Shown here one piece after another: positions 34,077-41,851 of a DNA stretch of 64,000 nucleotides (positions within the stretch are counted from its first letter, which is position 1; each line of letters starts with the position of its first letter). Source of the DNA: Bog-756 sp963831535. Its GTDB lineage: Bacteria > Actinomycetota > Acidimicrobiia > Acidimicrobiales > RAAP-2. The stretch covers positions 186,001 through 250,000 of the forward strand of contig CAWHQP010000004.1 in NCBI GenBank assembly GCA_963831535.1. The letters run 5' to 3'. The notes beneath the pieces are model-generated. The model saw only the letters and a program-made list of their open reading frames with translations, made no database searches and was not told where the DNA came from. The translations under genes and the position numbers were made by a program.

Positions 34077-34862
34077 TTACGCAAGCGGCGCGACCACGCC
34101 GCCGCGGAGAGCGCACAGGAGGGTACCCACAGCGACGGCAGCGGTCTCGGCCCGCAGGACGTTGGGCCCCAACCCCACCCCCACGCCGAATCGGGCCAGC
34201 TCGTCGGGGTCCCAGCCCCCCTCGGGTCCCACGGCCACCACCGGGTGGTCGAGGGTCGGGGACACGCCCCCGGGACAGGCCAGACGGGGAGCAGATCCAC
34301 ACACCGCGGCCAGGTCGTCCAGCGTCGTGACCGGACCCACCTCTGGCAGCCAGGTCCGTCGGCACTGGGCCGCGGCCTCTCGGGCCACCCGACTCAGCTT
34401 GTCCGTGGCGCGCTGTCCCCGCTCAGCTCCCTCCCAGCGCACCACGGAGCGGACCGTCCAGATGGGCACGATCCGGTCCACCCCGAGTTCGGTGAGCTTC
34501 TGGACCACCCACTCCGGACGGTCGCCCTTCGTGGGAGCAAACGCCACGGTGATCTCGGGGGCCACCCTGGGCTGTCGGACCACCGGTCCGTCCGGGGCGA
34601 GAAGCGAGGCCGGGTCCACCTGGCGCCACCCGCGGGAACTGATCCCCGGGGCGACGCGGCACGGGGACCAGCCGCCGTTTCCGTCGCCGGTGATCACCAC
34701 TTCGCCGGGCCGTAGACGCAAGACGTCGAAGAGATGGTGAGCATCACCCTGCGTGAGTATCGGCGCCGCCGGGTCGGTAACGAAGACCATCGCCGCCGCC
34801 GAGACGAGGGTGGCGTCCGGCCCGGGCAGTGGACCGGTCGGCGGTCCCGCACCCGACGACAT
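34077..34862 (-). CDS. rsmE: 16S rRNA (uracil-1498-N3)-methyltransferase RsmE
   Basis: This 261-residue SPOUT methyltransferase has the conserved AFAPTKGDRPEWVVQKLTEL segment (about residues 110-129), AVGPEGGWDPDEL (about 211-223) and LGPNVLRAETAAV (about 231-243), the knot region that binds SAM. Its start lies 2 nt after the dnaJ stop, the usual dnaJ-rsmE coupling. Confidence 0.95.
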   Translation of the reverse strand: MSSGAGPPTGPLPGPDATLVSAAAMVFVTDPAAPILTQGDAHHLFDVLRLRPGEVVITGDGNGGWSPCRVAPGISSRGWRQVDPASLLAPDGPVVRQPRVAPEITVAFAPTKGDRPEWVVQKLTELGVDRIVPIWTVRSVVRWEGAERGQRATDKLSRVAREAAAQCRRTWLPEVGPVTTLDDLAAVCGSAPRLACPGGVSPTLDHPVVAVGPEGGWDPDELARFGVGVGLGPNVLRAETAAVAVGTLLCALRGGVVAPLA

Positions 34863-34864
34863 GC

Positions 34865-36001
34865 TCAGCTGAGAGCAGAGCGCAGTTTCGAGAAGAGACC
34901 CTCACCCTGAGGGGCGTGGCCCAACTCCTCGCCGCGAGCTTCGGCCAACGCGGCCAGGAGCTCGCGCTGGGCGTCGTCGAGACCCGTGGGCGTGTCCACC
35001 TGGACGTGGACATAGAGGTCGCCGCGGCCGCGGCCGCGGATCTTGGGCACGCCGAGGCCCTTCAGCTGGATCACCGCCCCCGACTGGGTGCCGGCGTCGA
35101 CGGCGAGTTCACGGGCGTCGTCCAGGGTGTCGAAGGTGACGCTCCCCCCCAGCGCGGCCAGGGTCACCGGTACGTTCACCGAGGCGTGCAGGTCGACGCC
35201 GGACCGCTCGAAGCCGGGATCGGGTTCCACCGAGAGGTGCACGAACAGCGCACCGTTAGGCCCTCCACGGAACCCGGCCGGTCCGTGCCCCGCCAACCGG
35301 AGGGTCGAGCCCTCGTCCACACCGCCGGGGATGTCGACGGTGAGGGTCCTCGACTCGTTCCGTCGTCCCTCGCCCCGACAGTCGGGGCAGGGATTCTCGA
35401 TGAACTCCCCCGAGCCCTGGCAGTGGGCACAGGGTACGGCGGTGATCACCTGTCCGAGGATCGACTGGCGGACGCGGCGCAACTCACCCGCACCCTGGCA
35501 CTCGGGACAGCGCACCGGGCTGGTCCCCGGTCGGGCCCCCGACCCCTCACAGGTGTCGCAGTGCACCGGGGTCTGGACGTCGACCTCGCGCTGGACCCCG
35601 AAGACGGCCTCGCGGAAGGTGAGGCGCAGCACCATCTCGGCATCCGGACCCGGCATGGGCCCGGTGCGCCGTCGGCCCCCTCCCCCCGCTCCGCCCATTC
35701 CGTTGAAGAAGGCGTCGAACAGGTCACCCAGGCCCCCACCGAACGGATCCCCGGGGGCGCCGCCGGTCGAGGATCCGAAGACCCCCTCGGCACCGAACCG
35801 GTCGTAGCGGGCCCGGCGGTCGGGATCCTTCAGCACCTCGTAGGCCAGGCTGATCTCCTTGAACTTCTCCGACGTGTCGGAGTCCCCCTGGTTGGCGTCG
35901 GGGTGGAACTCGCGGGCCTTGGCCCGGTAGGCGCGCTTCAAATCGTCTTCGGAGGCGTCACGGGGGACGCCCAACACCTCGTAGAGGTCGGCGGTGGTCA
36001 C
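34865..36001 (-). CDS. dnaJ: Chaperone protein DnaJ
   Basis: This 378-residue type I Hsp40 is the DnaK co-chaperone. The J domain is residues 1-70 with the HPD motif in EFHPDANQGD. A Gly-rich linker (about 80-125) contains GGAPGDPFGGGLGDLF. The zinc domain has four CxxCxGxG repeats (CDTCEGSG, CPECQGAG, CAHCQGSG, CPDCRGEG). C-terminal client-binding domains follow. The start is GTG 36001 (MTTADLYEVLGV), with GGAAAGGGA upstream. It is 53 nt after hrcA and shares its regulation. Confidence 0.95.
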   Translation of the reverse strand: MTTADLYEVLGVPRDASEDDLKRAYRAKAREFHPDANQGDSDTSEKFKEISLAYEVLKDPDRRARYDRFGAEGVFGSSTGGAPGDPFGGGLGDLFDAFFNGMGGAGGGGRRRTGPMPGPDAEMVLRLTFREAVFGVQREVDVQTPVHCDTCEGSGARPGTSPVRCPECQGAGELRRVRQSILGQVITAVPCAHCQGSGEFIENPCPDCRGEGRRNESRTLTVDIPGGVDEGSTLRLAGHGPAGFRGGPNGALFVHLSVEPDPGFERSGVDLHASVNVPVTLAALGGSVTFDTLDDARELAVDAGTQSGAVIQLKGLGVPKIRGRGRGDLYVHVQVDTPTGLDDAQRELLAALAEARGEELGHAPQGEGLFSKLRSALS

Positions 36002-36053
36002 GAACCGGTTCCCTTTCCTCGGTCCCCCATCACGGCCCCCATCGGTTCGGTGG

Positions 36054-37118
36054 TCATCGCCCGGCCTCACTCAAGCGCTCGCCCAGACGGTCGCCCACCA
36101 CCCGCGCCGCCGCCAGGGCCAGCGGATAGTTCATCCGGGTGGGTCCGAGCAGGCCGATGGTCCCGGCCTCGGCCCCGTCGACCGACACCGGCATCACCAC
36201 GATGGCGCACGACGCCAACGGCTCGACGCCGTGTTCGGTGCCGATGGCCACGGACAGACCGGTGTCGAGGATGTCCCGAAGGAGGGTGACCACAACCAGC
36301 TGCTGTTCGAGGATGGTGAGCACGGAGCGGACCGTGTCCACCGCGTCGAAGGCGGCGGCCATGCGCGAGGACCCTCCCACGAAAAGCTGTTCTCCCCCCT
36401 CGGTCTGCACCAGCGAGCGCAGTCCGGCCAGTCCGGCGGAGACCACGGCGTCGGTACCGGGGTCGCCCGTGCTGGCCGCGGTGCCGGCCACCTGGGTGAC
36501 GGGCAGACCGAGCGAATGGGCGGCGAGTCGGGCGGCGGCATCGGCCAGTCGGGACTCGTCGACGTCGTCGTCGAACTCCAGCGACTGCTTCTGGACCGCT
36601 CCATCGGCCAGGACCACCACGAGGAGGGCCAGGCGGGGACCGAGGCCCACCAGTTGGATCGCACGGATGGCCGCCGACTCGTGTGACGGACCCACCACCA
36701 TCGCCGTGCAGTCGGTGAGGTCGGCCAGCAGTCCCGAGGTCCGTTCCAACATGAGCTCGATCTCGCCGTGGGCATGGTCGAAGAACTGACGCACCTGCTG
36801 GCGACCGACCGGGTCGAGCGACCCGGGCCCGGCCAGATGATCGACGAAGAACCGGTAGCCCTTGTCGGTGGGGATGCGGCCGGCACTGGTGTGGGGCTGG
36901 GCCAGGAAGCCCTCGCGTTCGAGTGCCGCCATGTCGGAGCGGACCGTGGCCGAGGACACACTGACCCCGGCCGACTCCACCACGTGCTGGGAGCCCACGG
37001 GCTGGGCCGAGGCGATGTACTCGGTGACCACGGCGTTGAGGATGGCCGACTTCCGCGCGTCGAGAGCCCCCGGGTCAGGGTGTTGTTCGTCGGTGCGACT
37101 GTCTTCGGTGGTCGGCAT
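36054..37118 (-). CDS. hrcA: Heat-inducible transcription repressor HrcA
   Basis: This 354-residue repressor binds the CIRCE operator just upstream. The N-terminal winged helix (about residues 20-90) includes SAQPVGSQHVVESAGVSVSS and SATVRSDMAALEREGFL. The core has PTDKGYRFFVDHL, and the C-terminal domain ends with GLLGPTRMNYPLALAAARVV. I start at the ATG at 37118 because length then agrees with the family; upstream in-frame ATGs at 37130 and 37181 exist. The 37181 start would make the leader hairpin at 37141-37175 part of the coding sequence. The arrangement predicts auto-repression of hrcA-dnaJ and release under heat or misfolding. Confidence 0.93.
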   Translation of the reverse strand: MPTTEDSRTDEQHPDPGALDARKSAILNAVVTEYIASAQPVGSQHVVESAGVSVSSATVRSDMAALEREGFLAQPHTSAGRIPTDKGYRFFVDHLAGPGSLDPVGRQQVRQFFDHAHGEIELMLERTSGLLADLTDCTAMVVGPSHESAAIRAIQLVGLGPRLALLVVVLADGAVQKQSLEFDDDVDESRLADAAARLAAHSLGLPVTQVAGTAASTGDPGTDAVVSAGLAGLRSLVQTEGGEQLFVGGSSRMAAAFDAVDTVRSVLTILEQQLVVVTLLRDILDTGLSVAIGTEHGVEPLASCAIVVMPVSVDGAEAGTIGLLGPTRMNYPLALAAARVVGDRLGERLSEAGR

Positions 37119-37140
37119 GGGCGCTCGCATCCACGTCGGA

Positions 37141-37175
37141 ACCTGGTGGCCGCCGGGAATCGGCCGGCACCAGGT
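37141..37175 (-). promoter_or_regulatory. Hairpin in hrcA leader
   Basis: On the minus strand ACCTGGTG ... CACCAGGT forms an 8-bp perfect stem with a GC-rich inner region, between CIRCE and the hrcA start at 37118. A 5' hairpin here could set mRNA stability or occlude translation. Confidence 0.4.
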
Positions 37176-37185
37176 TCGCATCGTG

Positions 37186-37212
37186 TTGGCACTCCACTCT
37201 AGTGAGTGCTGA
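37186..37212. promoter_or_regulatory. CIRCE operator (HrcA binding site)
   Basis: TTGGCACTC-N9-GAGTGCTGA, 27 nt, matches the CIRCE consensus TTAGCACTC-N9-GAGTGCTAA at all but two positions (A3 to G and A8 of the right arm to G). It lies directly upstream of hrcA. A minus-strand TAGAGT (37196-37201) in the N9 region is the likely -10 box, so bound HrcA would block RNA polymerase. Confidence 0.9.
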
Positions 37213-37283
37213 CCGGTTCCGGCCGTTCATGCCCCGTCCACCACCCACCGGCCGGTCGGATCAACGCCCGCTGCTCCCCGACC

Positions 37284-37943
37284 TCAGGCTGGAGCCACGA
37301 ACATCCGCTCGGTCATGGCCGGGCCGAGGGCGATGGTGTCATCCCCCATGACCAGCGTCAGGGTGCCGTCGGGGGCCCGGGCCCCCACCAGGGCGGTGGT
37401 GCCCGGGGTGAGCCCGTGGTCTCCGAGGTACGACAGTGAGTCGGACTCGTGCTCCACGCTCTCGGTGATGCGTTCCAGGCGGATCCGGTCGCCCGGCTGG
37501 GCCTCGGCCAGGCGCTGTTGCTCGGGACCCACCGGATCGACTCCGGGGATGGGGTTGCCGTGCGGACAGGTGGTCGGGTTCCCCAGCAGCACGACGAGGC
37601 GCTCCTCGACGTCGTCGGAGATGACGTGCTCCCATCGCCCGGCCTCGAGGTGAGCCTTGTCCCAGTCGAGGCCGATGATATCCACCAGCAGCCGCTCGGC
37701 CAGGCGGTGCTTGCGCACCACGCCCTCGGCCAGGGCGGCACCCTTGGGCGTCATGGCGATCTGCCGGGCACTGCGGACGATCAGGTCGTCGGCCTCCAGC
37801 CGGTCGAGCATCTCCGAGACCGACGGGGCCGCCTTGTCGAGGCGCTCGGCCAGGCGGGCCTGAATGACGGGGATACCTTCTTCCTCCAGGGCGAAGATGG
37901 TCTCGAGGTACTCCTCGACCGGGGGATGGAAGCGGTCAAGCAC
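37284..37943 (-). CDS. DtxR/MntR-family metal-dependent transcriptional regulator
   Basis: This 219-residue protein has an N-terminal winged HTH (VEEYLETIFALEEEG ... KAAPSVSEMLDRLEADDLI, residues 8-56). The dimerisation and metal-binding domain (about 65-135) contains HRLAERLLVDIIGLDWDKAH and WEHVISDDVEERLV, where His, Glu and Asp are expected metal ligands. A C-terminal SH3-like FeoA domain (about 150-219) follows. It probably senses iron or manganese. The start is GTG 37943 with a -10 box 7 nt away, so it is leaderless. Confidence 0.9.
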   Translation of the reverse strand: MLDRFHPPVEEYLETIFALEEEGIPVIQARLAERLDKAAPSVSEMLDRLEADDLIVRSARQIAMTPKGAALAEGVVRKHRLAERLLVDIIGLDWDKAHLEAGRWEHVISDDVEERLVVLLGNPTTCPHGNPIPGVDPVGPEQQRLAEAQPGDRIRLERITESVEHESDSLSYLGDHGLTPGTTALVGARAPDGTLTLVMGDDTIALGPAMTERMFVAPA

Positions 37944-37950
37944 GGAGTCG

Positions 37951-37956
37951 ATCCTA
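37951..37956 (-). promoter_or_regulatory. -10 box of the DtxR-type gene (leaderless)
   Basis: TAGGAT on the minus strand ends 7 nt before the GTG at 37943. Confidence 0.45.
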
Positions 37957-38072
37957 AGGCAACCGCAGGGTCGGAGGAGCGGGCGGACCCACCGGCCCTC
38001 CCCTACCTGCTCCGGGCACGCCCGGGGCGGGCGGGCCGTCCGGTGCCGGACGGGCCCGGGCCGGTCCGGGGG

Positions 38073-38078
38073 TACCGT
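38073..38078 (+). promoter_or_regulatory. -10 box of the 38086 gene (leaderless)
   Basis: TACCGT ends 7 nt before the GTG at 38086. Confidence 0.35.
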
Positions 38079-38085
38079 GGACGTC

Positions 38086-38481
38086 GTGGAGGATGACCTG
38101 GGTCCGGGGCCGGCCGAAGATGAGGATGGGACCGATCAGGACGCCCCCGAGGTCATCGACGGGTCGGAGGCGGAATCGGACTCGGTCGACGGGTCCGGTG
38201 AGCCAGACGATGGATCAGAGGTCCGGGACCCGTTGCGCTTCAACAACTGGATGAAGCGGTCAGCCACCGGTGCGGTGATGACCGGCATCGCGGTGGGCCT
38301 CCAGCAGGCCCTGCAGCTGCCCCGACAGGAACCGGCGTTCGTCATCGAGGCCTCCGGGGAGCCCCACGACCCCAACCGGGCCATCGACCTGCACTTTGAC
38401 CCGGACAACCCGGCGGACACCGTGGCCATCATCCGGAGACCGCCAACAGCTCCTCCCGAGGAGCCGTCGGCCCCTTCGTAG
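38086..38481 (+). CDS. Small acidic hypothetical protein
   Basis: This 131-residue protein has an acidic N-terminal 45 residues (D/E/S/G-rich). A conserved-looking centre follows, FNNWMKRSATGAVMTGIAVG and LQQALQLPRQEPAFVIEASG (about 55-90), then DPNRAIDLHFDPDNPADTVA and a proline-rich end. I do not recognise a family, and it has no membrane helix beyond a weak hydrophobic stretch near 65-75. Codon use resembles its neighbours. GTG 38077 is an alternative start three codons earlier. Confidence 0.6.
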   Translation: MEDDLGPGPAEDEDGTDQDAPEVIDGSEAESDSVDGSGEPDDGSEVRDPLRFNNWMKRSATGAVMTGIAVGLQQALQLPRQEPAFVIEASGEPHDPNRAIDLHFDPDNPADTVAIIRRPPTAPPEEPSAPS

Positions 38482-38551
38482 CCGTTCGGTCCGGCAGGGA
38501 CTCGTCGGTTCCCGGGTCGCGCTCACCGCCGGGACGGGTCGGACACCTCGG

Positions 38552-39355
38552 TCACCGGGGTGCGTCGACCGTCACAGATCGCCGGTTGTCCCCGGAGCTC
38601 GTCAACGACGCCAGCGCGCGAGGTGCCGCCCAGTCGAGCACCAGGAGCACGCCGCAGCCGTAGGCCAGTCCGGCCAACGCATCGGTCGGGTAGTGCCACT
38701 GGAGCGAGACCACGGCGAGGGACATCCACACGCCGTACACCGCGGCCACGCCGATGGTGATCCGCCGCCAGCGTGGCGGCACGGCGAGGATCGCAGCCGT
38801 GCCGAGCGCCGCCGCGCCAACGGTCGACCCTGAGGGATAGGAGAGGCCTGAACCGAGGGTCCGGCCCACCAGATGCTTGATCACCAGCTCCGCTGTGACC
38901 AGGGCCAGCGGTGGGCCGACCAGACAGACCAGGCTCCTCACCCGGTCCCGCGGGAATGACACCAGGGCCAGGACCACCGCCCCTCCCACCACCACCTGGG
39001 GATAACGGAGCGAGGTCACGTGGGTCAGTACGGAGTGGTGGCCGGCCTGGAGGAATGCCGGAACCAACGTGTCGAGTGACGACGGGGTGTGGCCATGGGC
39101 GACGTACACCCCGCCGATGACCGTGAGCGCCAGGAGCACGAGGCCGGACACGATCTCGGCACGCCCTCCCGGTCCCGGCGTTCCCGAGCCCCCGTCGCCA
39201 CCCCAAGCCCCGGGCTCACATGCGGAGTCCCGCGCCACCTCGCCCCGGACCGTGGCGTGATCGGGCGGCGCCGTGGTGCGATCGGGCGGGAAAGCAGGCG
39301 GAGACACGGGCTCCAGGGTACCGGCGACGTCCGATCCAGCCATATCGCCGGGCAT
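38552..39355 (-). CDS. PAP2-superfamily membrane phosphatase-like protein with degenerate active site
   Basis: This 267-residue protein has a polar, Pro/Gly-rich N terminus (about 1-65) and about six hydrophobic segments. PAP2 motif 1 is KHLVGR (motif start near residue 155). Motif 2 reads YPSGSTVGAAAL, with Ser where the acid-base His of PSGH should be. Motif 3 reads SLQWHYPTDALAG, keeping His and Asp but without the usual preceding Arg. Functional PAP2 enzymes remove phosphate from lipid pyrophosphates; this one may be catalytically weak or a binding protein. It is divergent from the glycosyltransferase at 39394. Confidence 0.75.
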   Translation of the reverse strand: MPGDMAGSDVAGTLEPVSPPAFPPDRTTAPPDHATVRGEVARDSACEPGAWGGDGGSGTPGPGGRAEIVSGLVLLALTVIGGVYVAHGHTPSSLDTLVPAFLQAGHHSVLTHVTSLRYPQVVVGGAVVLALVSFPRDRVRSLVCLVGPPLALVTAELVIKHLVGRTLGSGLSYPSGSTVGAAALGTAAILAVPPRWRRITIGVAAVYGVWMSLAVVSLQWHYPTDALAGLAYGCGVLLVLDWAAPRALASLTSSGDNRRSVTVDAPR

Positions 39356-39381
39356 CCACAGGCCGTCACGACGCCTGTCGG

Positions 39382-39387
39382 TAAGCT
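39382..39387 (+). promoter_or_regulatory. -10 box of the 39394 glycosyltransferase gene (leaderless)
   Basis: TAAGCT ends 6 nt before the ATG at 39394. Confidence 0.45.
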
Positions 39388-39393
39388 TTTCCC

Positions 39394-40353
39394 ATGCCTG
39401 GTCCCGACGCCACGGTCCTCATCGCCACGCGGGACCGGTGCGAGCACCTCGAAGCCAGCCTGGGCACCGTTCTCGCCTCGGCCGCGGCCACCAGCTTCTC
39501 GACGGAGGTCCTGCTCGTCGACAATGGCTCCGTCGACGCCACCGGGCCCCTGCTGTCAGCGATGTCCCGCACCTGGCCCAACCTCCGCACCATCTACGAC
39601 CCCGTCCCGGGAAAGTCGGGTGCCCTCAACCGGGCGCTTGACCAGGTAAGCGGACGGGCCGTGGTCTTCACCGACGACGACGTGCACGTGCCCGAGACCT
39701 GGGTGGCCGACATGGCCACCCCGATCCTGGAGGGAACGGCCGACGCCGTCTGTGGCCGGGTGGCCCTCGCCCCCCATCTCGAGCGCTCCTGGCTGACCCC
39801 GGCCCTGCGGATCAGGCTGGCCGAGCTGTCGGATGTGTCGGGTCCCCATCCCGGCATGGTGGGGGCCAGCATGGCCGCTTCGACCATGGCGGCCAGGGCC
39901 ATCGGCTTCGACGAGGAACTCGGTCCGGGGGCACGGGGGATGGCCGACGATGTGCTGTTCAACCTACGGCTCAAAGCCGGTGGATACCGGTTGACGGGAA
40001 GCCCGGGGCTTCCCGTCGAGCACCACCTCTCACCCGACCGGCTGCGCTACGAACCCATGCGGAAACTGGCCCAGAGCAACGGTTCGAGTCACGCCTACCT
40101 CTGGCACCACTGGCTCCACGACGACCTCGGCCTACTCTCCTTCAGACGCCTGCGGGCACGGGTCCGATTGGCGTGGGTCCGGGCCCGCGGGCCCCGGGAC
40201 ACGGAGGCCATCACCGAGCGCGAGTACGAGCGGTGGTTCGATCTCAGCTTCGTCGCCCACCTGGCCGGGGAGCGGCACCGGCCCCCGAACTATCCCCGGG
40301 CCGACGCCGCCGTCGACGACCTCCCCAGGACCACTCCACAGGCAGCCCGGTGA
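39394..40353 (+). CDS. Family 2 glycosyltransferase
   Basis: This 319-residue GT-A enzyme has TVLIATRDRCEHLEASL at the N terminus, VLLVDNGSVDATG near 45, the metal-binding VVFTDDDVHVPETWVADM near 90, and a downstream acceptor part with DDVLFNLRLKAGGYRL. It opens the surface-glycan cluster and is 55 nt before the next glycosyltransferase gene. Donor and acceptor are unknown. Confidence 0.87.
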   Translation: MPGPDATVLIATRDRCEHLEASLGTVLASAAATSFSTEVLLVDNGSVDATGPLLSAMSRTWPNLRTIYDPVPGKSGALNRALDQVSGRAVVFTDDDVHVPETWVADMATPILEGTADAVCGRVALAPHLERSWLTPALRIRLAELSDVSGPHPGMVGASMAASTMAARAIGFDEELGPGARGMADDVLFNLRLKAGGYRLTGSPGLPVEHHLSPDRLRYEPMRKLAQSNGSSHAYLWHHWLHDDLGLLSFRRLRARVRLAWVRARGPRDTEAITEREYERWFDLSFVAHLAGERHRPPNYPRADAAVDDLPRTTPQAAR

Positions 40354-40408
40354 GGGCCCCGCCCCGGCTCCGGGGACCTGACCGACCCTTCCCGGCGGGG
40401 CGCGGTCG

Positions 40409-41548
40409 TTGAGTCCCGCCGACCCGGCCGACCCCTTCGAGTCGGAACCGGTGGCGTCCACCCCGAGCCCGCTGCGGGTGCTGCTCTGGATGCCGAACGA
40501 GGGGCGTATTCCCGGAGGGCACATCGTGCAACTCGAGAACACGGCGGCTGCGCTGGCCGAGGCGGGCCACGACGTAGCGACCGACTTCTCGGTCGACCCG
40601 GCGCCGGCGGCGTTCGACCTGGTGCACGGATTCGCCCTCAACGCCGGCCATATCCGCCACTGGCACCGACGCGGTATCCCCGTCGCCCTGTCGTCCATCT
40701 ATTGGGAGCGGGCCTACCGCGTCGGCGGAGGCAACCAGAGATCGTCGGCGCGGTCGTTGGCCGGGCGGGGGCTCCGGGCCGCGCGCTTCGCCCGTGCCGC
40801 CCTCGCCGGGCGCAACAGCCTGACCGAGGCCTGCATGACCTTCGACCAGCGGGAGACCGAACTGTTCGCCAGCTTCGAATCGGCGGACCTTCTCCTTCCC
40901 AACGCCCGGGGCGAAGGCGAGAGCATCCGCCGTGATCTCGGGGTGTCGACCCCCATCGTCCCGATCCCCAACGGTGTCGATCCCGCCCGGTTCAGCCGGT
41001 CGGGCGAACCCTTCGGCCAACGAGCGTTCGTGCTCTACGTAGGGCGGATCGAGCCCCACAAGAATCAACTGGGGCTGATCGAGGCGCTCCGTGGCTCGGG
41101 CCTGCCGCTGGTGATCGCCGGCCACCCGCACCCCGACCATCCCCGATACATGCAACAGTGCCGCAGCGCGGGTTCCGGATGGGTGACGTTCCACGTCTCG
41201 CTCGACGAGACCGAACTGGCCGAGCTCTACGGTCGCGCCCGGGTCCACGTCCTGCCCAGTTGGTTCGAGACCACCGGCCTGGTGTCCCTTGAGGCTGCCC
41301 TCAGCGGCTGCAGCATCGTGTCGACGTCCCGCGGACACGCCCACGAATACCTCGACCGGTTCGCCGCATACTGCGACCCCGCTGAGCCGGACTCGATTCG
41401 CTCGGCGGTGCGCCTGGCCTGGGAGACACCGCCGTCACCCGAGCTGCGCCATAGGATCTTGGACCGCTACACCTGGACACACGTGGCCCAGGCCACCTTG
41501 GCCGCCTACGCCACCCTGCCCGAGAGGCCGGGTGACCGGCGCCGCTGA
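40409..41548 (+). CDS. Family 4-type glycosyltransferase
   Basis: This 379-residue GT-B enzyme has LRVLLWMPNEGRIPGGHIVQ near the N terminus, VPIPNGVDPARFSR in the middle, LYVGRIEPHKNQLGLIEALR at the start of the donor-binding domain, and EPHK and E-x7-E-type residues in VLPSWFETTGLVSLEAALSG. The start used here is TTG 40409; GTG 40451, beginning MASTPSPLRVLLWMPN, is an equally good alternative that removes a poorly conserved head. It may add a single sugar to the repeat unit of the glycan. Confidence 0.85.
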   Translation: MSPADPADPFESEPVASTPSPLRVLLWMPNEGRIPGGHIVQLENTAAALAEAGHDVATDFSVDPAPAAFDLVHGFALNAGHIRHWHRRGIPVALSSIYWERAYRVGGGNQRSSARSLAGRGLRAARFARAALAGRNSLTEACMTFDQRETELFASFESADLLLPNARGEGESIRRDLGVSTPIVPIPNGVDPARFSRSGEPFGQRAFVLYVGRIEPHKNQLGLIEALRGSGLPLVIAGHPHPDHPRYMQQCRSAGSGWVTFHVSLDETELAELYGRARVHVLPSWFETTGLVSLEAALSGCSIVSTSRGHAHEYLDRFAAYCDPAEPDSIRSAVRLAWETPPSPELRHRILDRYTWTHVAQATLAAYATLPERPGDRRR

Positions 41549-41851
41549 CCGGCCGGTCAGGCGCCGCCCGACACGAAGCGGGTAGTGACCAGCTTCCCGG
41601 AGTCGGGGACCCGGACGTGGCCGGTTCGCCTCAAGGAAATCACCGTCCGGGTCGATGCATCAAGGGGCCCGGGCGTAGCGCGATCGCCTGCAGTTCTAGG
41701 AGCTGACCAGGATTTACTCACCGAGACCGCTGGCGTGCACGGAGTCGTGACAGGCAACGCACGAGACACCACCCGGGTGGTGCGGTGCCGACCCGCTCAG
41801 CGCACGCGGCAGTAGCAGCACGGTAGGAGCACCACGGTAGAAGGAGAGGCA
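41549..41851. other. 303-nt intergenic region before the tandem hydrolase gene
   Basis: No gene is visible. It holds a perfect 16-nt palindrome at 41767-41782 and the AAGGAG ribosome site of the next gene at about 41841-41846, so the downstream gene is probably transcribed separately and regulated. Confidence 0.5.
41767..41782. promoter_or_regulatory. 16-nt perfect palindrome (candidate operator)
   Basis: CACCACCCGGGTGGTG reads identically on both strands, 70 nt before the tandem hydrolase start. It could be an operator or a short hairpin. Confidence 0.35.
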
